A stretch of DNA of 14,046 nt, from contig CAYQNS010000106.1 of assembly GCA_964418755.1 (NCBI GenBank), positions 1 through 14,046 on the forward strand, read 5' to 3'. This DNA is from 4572-123 sp964418755 (GTDB lineage Bacteria; Desulfobacterota; Desulfobacteria; Desulfobacterales; 4572-123). Shown here in pieces: positions 1-6,272 of this stretch. Each line of letters begins with the position of its first letter. Position 1 is the first letter of the stretch. The notes beneath the pieces were generated by a model. It did no database searches, had not been told where the DNA came from, and was given only the letters and a program-made list of their open reading frames with translations. Position numbers and translations under genes: made by a program.

Positions 1-1
1 G

Positions 2-796
2 ACCTGGCAGTGGTTTCCGAACATCACCGCCCCCGGTTCATTTGCCCAGTTGGCCGGCGCCTATGGGGCCAAATACAAAATTTCCGACAGAGATATTAAA
101 CGGGCCATCGCCCATGTATCGGCCAAGAGTCATGCCAACGGGGTCAAAAACCCCAAGGCCCATCTGCGCAAGGCAGTCACCGAAGAGCAAATCATGGCGT
201 CTCCGATTATCGCGCATCCCCTGGGACTGTTCGATTGCTGCGGCGTCAGCGACGGGGCCGCCTGCGCCATTGTGACCACACCGGAAATCGCCAAAAAACT
301 GGGTAAAAAAAACCTGGTCTCGGTCAAAGCCCTGCAACTGGCATTGAGCAGCGGCGAAGAAATGGGCTACAACGACTGGGACGGGGACCACTTCATGACC
401 ACCAGCAAAGCCAGCACCGAGGCGTACAGAGAAGCCGGCATCACCAACCCCCGGGAAGAGATCAGCATGATGGAGGTCCATGACTGTTTTTCCATCACCG
501 AACTGGTCACCATGGAAGACCTGCATATCTCTCAGCGAGGCAAGGCGGTGAAGGATGTTATGGACGGTGTATTTGATATGGACGGACAGGTGCCCTGCCA
601 GGTGGACGGCGGGCTGAAATGTTTTGGCCATCCCATCGGCGCTTCCGGGCTGCGAATGATTTATGAAATGTATCTGCAGCTCCACGGGCGGGCCGGAGAG
701 CGCCAACTGGAGGATCCCAGGTACGGTTTGACCCATAACCTGGGCGGGTTCCCGGCAATGAATGTCTGCAGTATTTCCATTGTCGGCCGGTATTGA
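2..796 (+). CDS. SCP2-type thiolase / acetyl-CoA acetyltransferase family, 3' part
   Basis: This is the C-terminal 264 residues of a thiolase; the frame is open to the left edge, so the start and the nucleophilic Cys region lie outside. The visible part carries the hallmarks of the SCP2-type thiolase family: EVHDCFSITEL (catalytic His in HDCF), GGLKCFGHPIGASG (second catalytic His in GHPIGA) and the near-terminal THNLGG motif. Family members carry out thiolytic cleavage or condensation of 3-oxoacyl-CoA, here most likely the last step of a beta-oxidation-like route. Many SCP2-type thiolases act with a small DUF35 OB-fold partner, which is not in this window. The gene ends at TGA 794-796 and is separated from the next gene by a repeat-rich 361-bp gap. 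Family call firm; substrate unknown. Confidence 0.9.
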   Translation, partial: TWQWFPNITAPGSFAQLAGAYGAKYKISDRDIKRAIAHVSAKSHANGVKNPKAHLRKAVTEEQIMASPIIAHPLGLFDCCGVSDGAACAIVTTPEIAKKLGKKNLVSVKALQLALSSGEEMGYNDWDGDHFMTTSKASTEAYREAGITNPREEISMMEVHDCFSITELVTMEDLHISQRGKAVKDVMDGVFDMDGQVPCQVDGGLKCFGHPIGASGLRMIYEMYLQLHGRAGERQLEDPRYGLTHNLGGFPAMNVCSISIVGRY

Positions 797-816
797 CAAG
801 TAACGCTTGATATCTG

Positions 817-1047
817 GTATCGCCCTATAAAGTGAGAAGTGAATAGTGAATAGTTGTGGTATCGCTTCGCTCTGCCTTTTTATAATGGACAGATACAACG
901 ATCTTAAATAACCGCTATTCATACTCAAGAGCTTTGTTTCGTAAAAACAATACTAAAAGTTTTGCACTAAAGTGCATAGTTTTTACTAAGGATTAGGGCA
1001 ATAAAATCGGCAGAATTCCTTAATTTTTCACTTTTCACTTCTCACTA
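817..1047 (-). repeat. Heptad inverted-repeat element, copy A (inverted orientation, ~110-bp cargo)
   Basis: One end (817-885) reads GGTATCGCCCTATAA, then the heptads AGTGAGA, AGTGAAT, AGTGAAT (831-851), then a TTGTGGTATCGCTTCGCTCTG block. The other end (999-1047) has CAATAAAATCGGCAGAATTC, CTTAA, then TTTCACT-type heptads (1026-1046). The two heptad arrays are inverted relative to each other and could form a stem of about 21 bp with two mismatches (831-852 with 1026-1047). Both blocks match copies C and D, but in reverse complement. The roughly 110 bp between the blocks is not shared with the other copies. It looks MITE-like; no transposase is encoded. Confidence 0.8.
954..985. terminator. 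AT-rich hairpin, possible terminator of the thiolase transcript
   Basis: The palindrome TGCACT-AA-AGTGCA (963-968 / 971-976) is extended outwards by A/T and G-U pairs (954-962 with 977-985), with one T-T mismatch, and its 3' arm ends in TTTTT. It could act as a Rho-independent terminator, or simply be a structural part of the repeat cargo. The T run lies in the stem rather than after it, which lowers confidence. Confidence 0.35.
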
Positions 1048-1157
1048 TTTATTTATAAGGGCTCCTTTACGTTTTTTGGACATCAAAAACACAGAATTAA
1101 GCATAAAGCGACCAATACCCAAGCCTGTATCACTGGAACAGGGGGAGAAAAAAGAAA

Positions 1158-2306
1158 ATGTTTGAACTGACCAAACCGCAAAAGGAAATTCAGAAGGCGG
1201 CCAGGGCCTTTGCCAGGGGAGAATTTGACAAGGAACTTGCCCAGGACATGGATAAAAAGCATGAATTTCCCTTCAAAATCTGGGAGAAAGCCGCAGATCT
1301 GGGGTTTGTCGGCATTCATTTTGACGAAAAGCACTCGGGCGGCGGAATGGGGCTTCTGGAGAACACCCTGATTGCCGAAGAATTTTGCCGCCGGGATTCC
1401 ACCATCGGCATGGCCCTGTCCAGCGCAGGTTTTGCGGCTGAATGCCTGGTACGCTTTGCCGGAGAAAAACTGAAAAGCAAATTTCTTCCGCCTGTGGCCG
1501 AAGGACAAATGCTTTCCGGCGGGGCTTTTACGGAACCGGGCAGGGGCACTGATATATCGAATCTGAAAACTTCCGCGGTCAGACATAACAATGACTGGGT
1601 CCTGAACGGCACCAAAACCTGCATGATAAACGGCGGCGTGGCAGGGTTTTATGTTGTTTTGTGCAGCACTGATCCGGATGTCGAAACGACCGGGGGGTCG
1701 AGCATGTTCCTGGTGGAGGCGGATCGCAAAGGACTGACAATCAAAAATACCGGTGACAAGCTCGGAGCCCGTATGATCGCCAGTGCCGAAATCATCCTTG
1801 AAGACGTCAGGGTGCCGGCACCCCACCTTATCGGGAAAGAGGGCCGGGGATATGATCAGGCACAGCAGTTTTATACCGAATGCCGGTTGCTGATTGCGGC
1901 CCAGTCTATAGGCATTGCCCTGGGGGCCTTCGACCGCGCCCTGGAATATGTCAAGGGGCGGGAACAGTTTGGCAAAAAAATCGCACAGTTTCAGATTACC
2001 CGGCACAAATTTGCCGACATGGTAACCAAGATCGAAATGGCCCGGCTGTTGACCTATAAAACCGCCTGGGATTTTGACAAAGGGCGCAAAAATGCCAATG
2101 GGGCGGCCATGGCCAAAATCATATCGGCCCGGTGCGCTCTGGAAGTGGCGGATGAAGCGATTCAGCTTCACGGCGGATACGGGTATATGACCGAATACGA
2201 TGTGGAGCGGTTTTACCGGGATGCCAAAATCGCCGAGCTATACTGCGGCAACAAAGAAGCATTGAAAGATATCATCGGGAAAGCCGCCATCGGGAAAATC
2301 AGATGA
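1158..2306 (+). CDS. Acyl-CoA dehydrogenase 1 (catalytic Glu position occupied by Cys)
   Basis: A full-length 382-residue flavin-dependent acyl-CoA dehydrogenase (FAD, expected to pass electrons to ETF). Seen: the acyl-CoA/FAD loop FTEPGRGTDIS (124-134), LGARMIASAEIILEDVRVP (202-220), the helical domain with GREQFGKKIAQFQ (267-279) and HGGYGYMTEY (338-347). In SCAD/MCAD-type enzymes the catalytic base is the Glu of a Tyr-Glu-Gly-Thr motif; here that stretch is YCGN (362-365), so the base is Cys363. The alternative LCAD/IVD base position, just before the Arg of the ERL-type motif, is also Cys (E241-C242-R243). The start is supported by AGGGGGAG 10 nt upstream. The gene is followed by dehydrogenase 2, the two possibly forming a heteromeric complex. 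Substrate unknown; inactive, structural or altered chemistry are all possible. Confidence 0.9.
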   Translation: MFELTKPQKEIQKAARAFARGEFDKELAQDMDKKHEFPFKIWEKAADLGFVGIHFDEKHSGGGMGLLENTLIAEEFCRRDSTIGMALSSAGFAAECLVRFAGEKLKSKFLPPVAEGQMLSGGAFTEPGRGTDISNLKTSAVRHNNDWVLNGTKTCMINGGVAGFYVVLCSTDPDVETTGGSSMFLVEADRKGLTIKNTGDKLGARMIASAEIILEDVRVPAPHLIGKEGRGYDQAQQFYTECRLLIAAQSIGIALGAFDRALEYVKGREQFGKKIAQFQITRHKFADMVTKIEMARLLTYKTAWDFDKGRKNANGAAMAKIISARCALEVADEAIQLHGGYGYMTEYDVERFYRDAKIAELYCGNKEALKDIIGKAAIGKIR

Positions 2307-2312
2307 TGGGCT

Positions 2313-2350
2313 CTACTCAGGTGGATAGACCGAAGGCTGAAGGCTGTCCT
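2313..2350 (+). repeat. TGAAGGC heptad repeat, solo copy
   Basis: CTACTCAGGTGGATAGACC followed by GAAGGC-TGAAGGC-TGTCCTG lies in the 92-bp gap between the two acyl-CoA dehydrogenase genes. Its reverse complement matches 6089-6121 inside the cargo of repeat copy C, but with one extra TGAAGGC unit. The copy-number difference of a 7-bp unit points to slippage-prone short tandem repeats. Confidence 0.75.
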
Positions 2351-2398
2351 GATAAATAGAGGATGCCGATCGGCCCCGCTTTTTAAGAGAGGACAAAG

Positions 2399-3541
2399 AT
2401 GGAAATATTGCAATTTACGGAAAAGCACCATGATTTTCGCAAACGGCTGAGGGCATTTCTGGCCGAAAAGGTCACCCCCTATGTGGATCAATGGGAAAAA
2501 GAGAAAATAGAACCCAAACAGATATGGCGGGAAATGGGTCAAAACGGATTTTTATGTACTGAAATAGACCCTGAATACGGGGGAATCGGCGGTGATTTCC
2601 TCTATACCGTCATTATCGGTGAAGAGATGGCCGAAACCAACCATACCGGTCTGGCGGTCGCGTTGCACAGCGATGTGGTGGTCCCCTATATCAACAGTTT
2701 CGGCAATGCCGGGCAAAAGAAAAAATATCTTCCCGGATGCGTCTCCGGGGACATCATAACGGCAGTGGCCATGACCGAGCCTGGTGCCGGCAGCGATCTG
2801 GCCGGAATGACCACGACGGCCGTGGAAGAAGGTGACGAGGTTGTCATCAACGGGTCCAAAACCTTTATTTCCAACGGTATCATCTCGGATCTTGTGGTGA
2901 TAACGGCTATGGATCCGGCCGTGGAAAATCCCTACCAGGCCATTTCTCTGTACCTGGTGGAAGACGGGACCAAAGGATTTGAAAGGGGGCGGCATCTTGA
3001 AAAAATGGGCTGGTGGAGCCAGGATACGGCCGAGTTGTTTTTTACCAAATGCCGGATTCCCGTGGCCAATCGCCTGGGAGACAAGGGTACCGGGTTTTTG
3101 ATGCTCATGCAGAAACTGCAGCAGGAACGGCTGGTGACGGCTGTCGGCGCGGTTACTGCAGCGGAAAAAATTCTGGAATGGACCATTGAGCATTGCAAAT
3201 CGTCACCCGGCGGAGCAAAGCCGATATCCAAATACCAGGCCAACCGGTTCACCCTGGTGGAAATGGCCACCGAGGTAAAAATCGGTCGTACTTTTTTGGA
3301 AAAGCTGGTGGCCGACCACATGGAGGGCAAGGATATTATTATTGAAACATCAATGGCCAAATACTGGACCACTGAAATGGTCAAACGAACCACCGACAAA
3401 GCCCTGGATCTTTTCGGGGATGCTGGAATTCTGGAAACCTGTCCCATTGCCAGGGCATTTCGGGATGTACGGGTCATGTCTATCTTTGCCGGAACCAATG
3501 AGATCATGAAGAGCATTGCCGGCAAATTCATGGGGCTTTGA
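2399..3541 (+). CDS. Acyl-CoA dehydrogenase 2 (LCAD/IVD-type active site)
   Basis: A 380-residue acyl-CoA dehydrogenase. Seen: MTEPGAGSD (125-133), NGSKTFISNG (151-160), LEKMGWWSQDTAELFF (200-215) and SIFAGTNEIMK (361-371). Where SCAD/MCAD have the catalytic Glu (YEGT), this protein has Ala364 (FAGT), as in long-chain and isovaleryl-type enzymes. The matching alternative base is present as Glu243 in KLQQERLV (239-246), the position used by LCAD and IVD, so the enzyme should be catalytically competent. The usual GGYGYMEEYP stretch is changed to GDAGILETCP (340-349). The ribosome-binding site GAGAGG (2387-2392) supports the start. It sits 92 bp after dehydrogenase 1 and upstream of the CoA ligase genes, probably in one operon. 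Confidence 0.92.
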   Translation: MEILQFTEKHHDFRKRLRAFLAEKVTPYVDQWEKEKIEPKQIWREMGQNGFLCTEIDPEYGGIGGDFLYTVIIGEEMAETNHTGLAVALHSDVVVPYINSFGNAGQKKKYLPGCVSGDIITAVAMTEPGAGSDLAGMTTTAVEEGDEVVINGSKTFISNGIISDLVVITAMDPAVENPYQAISLYLVEDGTKGFERGRHLEKMGWWSQDTAELFFTKCRIPVANRLGDKGTGFLMLMQKLQQERLVTAVGAVTAAEKILEWTIEHCKSSPGGAKPISKYQANRFTLVEMATEVKIGRTFLEKLVADHMEGKDIIIETSMAKYWTTEMVKRTTDKALDLFGDAGILETCPIARAFRDVRVMSIFAGTNEIMKSIAGKFMGL

Positions 3542-3576
3542 CTTTTAGGGGCTTGAAATTTGTTATTTACGGCTTG

Positions 3577-3591
3577 TCCGCCTTTGGCGGA
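3577..3591. other. Small perfect hairpin before the CoA ligase alpha gene
   Basis: TCCGCC-TTT-GGCGGA is a perfect 6-bp stem with a 3-nt loop, immediately followed by an alternative, mutually exclusive stem CGGAT-TT-ATCCG. It has no following T-run, so it is not a typical terminator; it may be a repeat remnant or an mRNA-processing structure within the operon. Confidence 0.4.
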
Positions 3592-3603
3592 TTTATCCGG
3601 CTC

Positions 3604-3609
3604 AGGGAG
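3604..3609 (+). promoter_or_regulatory. Ribosome-binding site fixing the CoA ligase alpha start
   Basis: AGGGAG lies 6 nt before ATG 3616. The frame can be extended upstream to a TTG at 3538 that overlaps the previous stop, but the added 26 residues would be encoded by a hairpin-bearing leader and do not resemble the family's N-terminus, so 3616 is preferred. Confidence 0.75.
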
Positions 3610-3615
3610 CAAAAA

Positions 3616-5019
3616 ATGAACAGCCAGAAGCAGACACTCACGCGGATCGATGCCCTTTTTCACGCACGTTCCGTGGCCATTGTAGGATTGCCAAGGGGAA
3701 TGAAAACCGGCAAGCTTTTTCTTATGGCTCTGCTCGATCAGGGCTTCAGGGGGCCGATTTATCCGGTCAATCCCGGTGCCGGAACCATCGACGGACTGAA
3801 GGCCTATGCACGTGTGACGGATATCCCCGGACCGGTGGATCTGGTTATCGTACTGGTCCCGCATCATCACACACTTGCCGTGGTCCGGGACTGTGCTGCA
3901 AAAGGAGTCAAGGGAATCGTGCTGTTTACCTCCGGCTACCGGGAAACCGGGACAACGGAAGGGGCAAGATTGCAGGATAAAATCCTGCATACGGCCCGTG
4001 CAGCGGATATTCGCATAATCGGCCCCAACGGCATGGGACTCTACTGCCCTAAAACAGGCCTCAGCTTTTTTCCGCAGCTCTCCCGCGATCCCGGACCGGT
4101 AGGTATAATTTCCCACAGTGGTTCCCTATCCAACATTTTGGGAATTATGGCGCCTGAAAAAGCCATCCGTTTCAGCAAAGTGGTCAGCCTGGGCAATGAG
4201 TGCGACCTGTCCGTGGCGGACTTTTTGAATTACCTGGGGCATGATCCCGAGACCACTGTCATCGGGGGATACATCGAAGGCATTCAGCATGGTCCTGCCA
4301 TTCTTGCGGCCCTCAAAGCAGCATCCCTGATAAAACCGGTTATTTTGTGGAAAATTGGTCTGACAGCCGAAGGATCACGGGCCGCCTCTTCTCATACCGG
4401 GGCCCTTGCCGGCACGAAAAATATCTGGGAGGGCATGGTGAATCAGGGCGGGGCCATATCCGTGACCGGCTTTGAAGATTTTATCGACACGTTGATGGGG
4501 TTTTCCCTGCTGCCCCAAGGCCTTGATCGACATATGGCCATTCTTTCCGGACCCGGCGGTCTGGCTGTCTCAGCGGCCGAAGCCTGTGGAAACGAGGGGC
4601 TTGCACTGGCGGACATGTTGCCCGGAACCCGTTCGAAAATGGCGGAATTTGTCCCGGCCACCGGCACCAGCCTTCGCAATCCCATCGATGTAGGCCTGTC
4701 TGCGAGCCTGGATATCAGTATCTATGCAAAGGCGGCCCAAAGCATTGCTTCTGATCCCGGGGTGGACGCCGTCATCGTTATCGGCATCGGATTGACGAAC
4801 GAGGCCAATGAAGAATATTTCAAAGCTATGGTTGATGTGCGAAAAAAATCGGACAAACCTTTTATGATTATCAAAATGCCGGGATTCGCGCCTGAGCTAG
4901 GCCGCCGGTTCTGTGAAGCTGGGCTGCCCTTTTTCGATTCCACCGAACGGGCCGTTGCCACTTATGCCCGGGTGTGGCGATATCAGCGCTGGCAAAAAAA
5001 ACAGATGGCCGCCATGTAA
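3616..5019 (+). CDS. ADP-forming acyl-CoA ligase (acetyl-CoA synthetase type), alpha subunit
   Basis: 467 residues from ATG 3616. Together with the beta subunit it interconverts acyl-CoA + ADP + Pi and acid + CoA + ATP. Domains in order: CoA-binding Rossmann domain (about 10-140, with HARSVAIVG, YPVNP and GPNGMGLYCP), then succinyl-CoA-ligase-like domains (about 160-460). The SHTGALAG motif (259-266) holds His260, the expected phosphohistidine of ADP-forming acetyl-CoA synthetases; the ISHSGSLSN motif (165-173) is also typical. The separate ATP-grasp subunit follows 96 bp downstream. In fermentative and sulfate-reducing anaerobes such ligases often run toward ATP synthesis, so this could either activate the pathway's acid substrate or recover ATP from its acyl-CoA product. 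Acyl specificity cannot be read. Confidence 0.92.
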   Translation: MNSQKQTLTRIDALFHARSVAIVGLPRGMKTGKLFLMALLDQGFRGPIYPVNPGAGTIDGLKAYARVTDIPGPVDLVIVLVPHHHTLAVVRDCAAKGVKGIVLFTSGYRETGTTEGARLQDKILHTARAADIRIIGPNGMGLYCPKTGLSFFPQLSRDPGPVGIISHSGSLSNILGIMAPEKAIRFSKVVSLGNECDLSVADFLNYLGHDPETTVIGGYIEGIQHGPAILAALKAASLIKPVILWKIGLTAEGSRAASSHTGALAGTKNIWEGMVNQGGAISVTGFEDFIDTLMGFSLLPQGLDRHMAILSGPGGLAVSAAEACGNEGLALADMLPGTRSKMAEFVPATGTSLRNPIDVGLSASLDISIYAKAAQSIASDPGVDAVIVIGIGLTNEANEEYFKAMVDVRKKSDKPFMIIKMPGFAPELGRRFCEAGLPFFDSTERAVATYARVWRYQRWQKKQMAAM

Positions 5020-5045
5020 GACGGCCTGCCATAAAACGATCAATT

Positions 5046-5090
5046 GAGCGCAAACCAATAATAGGGCAGTCCTTGGCGGCGGCCTTATTG
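5046..5090 (+). repeat. GAGCG..GCGGCGGCC element with hairpin, copy 1
   Basis: GAGCGCAAACCA, an 18-nt variable stretch, then GCGGCGGCCT (starting 5076). CAATAA (5056-5061) can pair with TTATTG (5085-5090), and GG (5064-5065) with CC (5083-5084), followed by an AT-rich TTAATTAAATTTTTT tract. It lies between the alpha and beta ligase genes and could attenuate or partly terminate transcription there. A second copy with the same internal spacing is at 13305-13350. Confidence 0.45.
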
Positions 5091-5115
5091 TTAATTAAAT
5101 TTTTTAGAGGAGAAT

Positions 5116-5802
5116 ATGGACTTAATTAGAAAAGCGGTTAAAAAAGGGTATAGTGCCCTGTCTGAGTATGAATCCAAACAAATTCTGGCCGAATATGGTA
5201 TCCCCTGCACCCGGGAAATAATGGTCACAAATCTTCAAGAACTGGGAGATGCCGCCGAAGAAATCGGCTTCCCTCTGGTACTCAAGGGTTGTGGCCGACA
5301 AATTGCTCACAAGACTGAAAAAGGACTGATCCGGGTGGACGTCCGAAACCTGGAGGAGGCCATTGCGGCTTTCAGGGAAATCATGGAAGAACTGGCCGGG
5401 GCAGACAGCGGAGTCCTGGTGCAGGAGATGATCAAAGGATCCCGCGAACTTGTGGTGGGCCTGACCCGCGATGCCCAGTTCGGCCCCTGCGTAATGTTCG
5501 GCCTGGGCGGTATATTTACCGAAATACTGGAAGATATCAGTTTCCGGGTAGCTCCCCTGAAAAAACAGGATGCTCTGGAGATGATGCGTGAAATCAGGGC
5601 ACACAAGATACTCGGTGCAATTCGCGGAATGACGGCCGCCGATCTTGAAATGCTGGCTGAAATTCTGATCCGTGTGGGACAGATCGGTATGGAAAACGAG
5701 GCGATAAAGGAGATTGATATCAACCCTGTGATCCTGTCACGTGGCAAACCCATTGCCGTGGATGCGCTGGTGGTGCTGGAAGAAGTGAGAAGTGAGAGGT
5801 GA
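5116..5802 (+). CDS. ADP-forming acyl-CoA ligase, beta subunit (ATP-grasp)
   Basis: 228 residues, the usual length of a free-standing beta subunit. Seen: N-terminal helix with SALSEYESKQILAEYGIP (13-30), VLKGCGRQIAHKTEKG (55-70) with the nucleotide-binding Lys57 and the HKT His65 typical of this family, QEMIKGSRELVVG, FGLGGIFTEILEDISFRVAPL and the metal-site strand EIDINPV near the end. It binds ADP/ATP and phosphorylates or dephosphorylates the alpha-subunit His. A strong ribosome-binding site, AGAGGAGA (5106-5113), precedes the start. The C-terminal VRSER and the stop codon (5800-5802) are encoded by AGTGAGA heptads of repeat copy C, so the native 3' end has probably been replaced by the repeat. 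Confidence 0.92.
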   Translation: MDLIRKAVKKGYSALSEYESKQILAEYGIPCTREIMVTNLQELGDAAEEIGFPLVLKGCGRQIAHKTEKGLIRVDVRNLEEAIAAFREIMEELAGADSGVLVQEMIKGSRELVVGLTRDAQFGPCVMFGLGGIFTEILEDISFRVAPLKKQDALEMMREIRAHKILGAIRGMTAADLEMLAEILIRVGQIGMENEAIKEIDINPVILSRGKPIAVDALVVLEEVRSER

Positions 5803-6240
5803 GAAGTGAGAAGTGAAAAATTAAGGAATTCTATCGATTATATTGTCCCGATCTATAGTAGGGTGGACTGTGCCCACCGAATCGGCCGAAGACCTTGGGG
5901 ATAATGTTTTTGATTGGTCAATAGCCCTTGAGATCCGGCCTTATGGAATTTTGATTGAAAGCGTGTAGAACTCACACAGTCAGGCTGAAGCTGGTTAGAC
6001 TGAAGGCTGAAGGGGTTAAAAAAGTACAATTGTCCTACGTTGGCGGAATGTGATTCTTGCATCAAACATGGCTTTAACATACGCTTTTTCCTAACAGCCT
6101 TCAGTCTATCCACCTGAGTAGTTACCAATTTTATTTATAAACAGACAGAGCAAAGCGATACCACAACTTTTCACTTTTCAGTATTCACTTTTCACTTTAT
6201 AGGGCGATACCACAACTTTTCACTTTTCAATCTTCACTTT
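5784..6240 (+). repeat. Heptad inverted-repeat element, copy C (large cargo)
   Basis: The left end has five heptads (AGTGAGA, AGTGAGA, GGTGAGA, AGTGAGA, AGTGAAA; 5784-5818), then TTAAGGAATTCTATCGATTA (5821-5840). The right end starts with TTATAAACAGACAGAGC (from 6134), GCGATACCACAA, then TTTCACT-type heptads. The right end is tandemly duplicated: the GCGATACCACAACTTTTCAC block begins at 6155 and again at 6204, exactly 49 bp (seven heptads) apart. Between the ends lie about 285 bp not shared with copies A or D, containing a second inverted repeat made of TGAAGGC units. Confidence 0.8.
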
Positions 6241-6272
6241 TTATCTTCAAAAGAGGATTTTCGTTTATAACA
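5803..6272. other. 470-bp intergenic region between CoA ligase beta and the BtrH-like gene
   Basis: This gap is almost entirely repeat copy C plus its cargo. The only open frame, on the - strand at 5853-6128, begins inside a repeat block and resembles nothing I recognise, so I do not call a gene. The cargo also has GGTGG/CCACC (5862-5878), a weak palindrome. After the repeat, 6241-6272 is the leader of the BtrH-like gene, with GAGGA (6253-6257) at an unusually long 15-nt distance from ATG 6273. Confidence 0.6.
5996..6108. repeat. Perfect 14-bp inverted repeat of TGAAGGC units inside copy C
   Basis: TAGACTGAAGGCTG (5996-6009) is perfectly complementary to CAGCCTTCAGTCTA (6095-6108), with 85 bp between. 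The right arm extends into the CTACTCAGGTGGATAGAC block (reverse complement, to 6121) that recurs at 2313-2350. A second heptad family is thus nested inside the AGTGAAA element. Confidence 0.8.

Larger units (their letters stand above)
797..1157. other. Repeat-bearing intergenic region between thiolase and acyl-CoA dehydrogenase 1
   Basis: No gene is supported in these 361 bp. The region holds repeat copy A (817-1047, listed separately), with a hairpin (954-985) inside its spacer. The last 110 bp (1048-1157) form the leader of acyl-CoA dehydrogenase 1 and end in a purine-rich ribosome-binding site, AGGGGGAG at 1140-1147. I saw no convincing sigma-70 promoter in the leader. Confidence 0.6.

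Noticed and set aside
793..820. TTGACA (793-798) and TGGTAT (815-820) as a promoter
   Set aside because: The -35-like box overlaps the thiolase stop, the -10-like box is poor and belongs to the repeat, and the next gene starts over 330 bp away; likely coincidence.
831..1046. Heptad arrays as a CRISPR
   Set aside because: The repeated unit is only 7 bp with no spacers, and no cas gene is present.
3538..3615. Upstream TTG start for the CoA ligase alpha gene
   Set aside because: The extra 26 residues are encoded by a hairpin-bearing leader, overlap the preceding stop codon and lack family similarity; ATG 3616 has a good ribosome-binding site.
1083..4116. Long open frames on the - strand opposite the dehydrogenase genes (362, 213 and 394 codons)
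   Set aside because: They mirror strongly supported + strand genes, have no recognisable motifs and are typical antisense shadows.
5861..5879. GGGTGGACTGTGCCCACC as an operator or hairpin
   Set aside because: Only 5 bp pair (GGTGG/CCACC); too weak to support a function.
5853..6128. 91-codon open frame on the - strand in the intergenic region
   Set aside because: It begins in a repeat block, has no recognisable domain, and its sequence is dictated by repeat DNA; no credible ribosome-binding site was seen.
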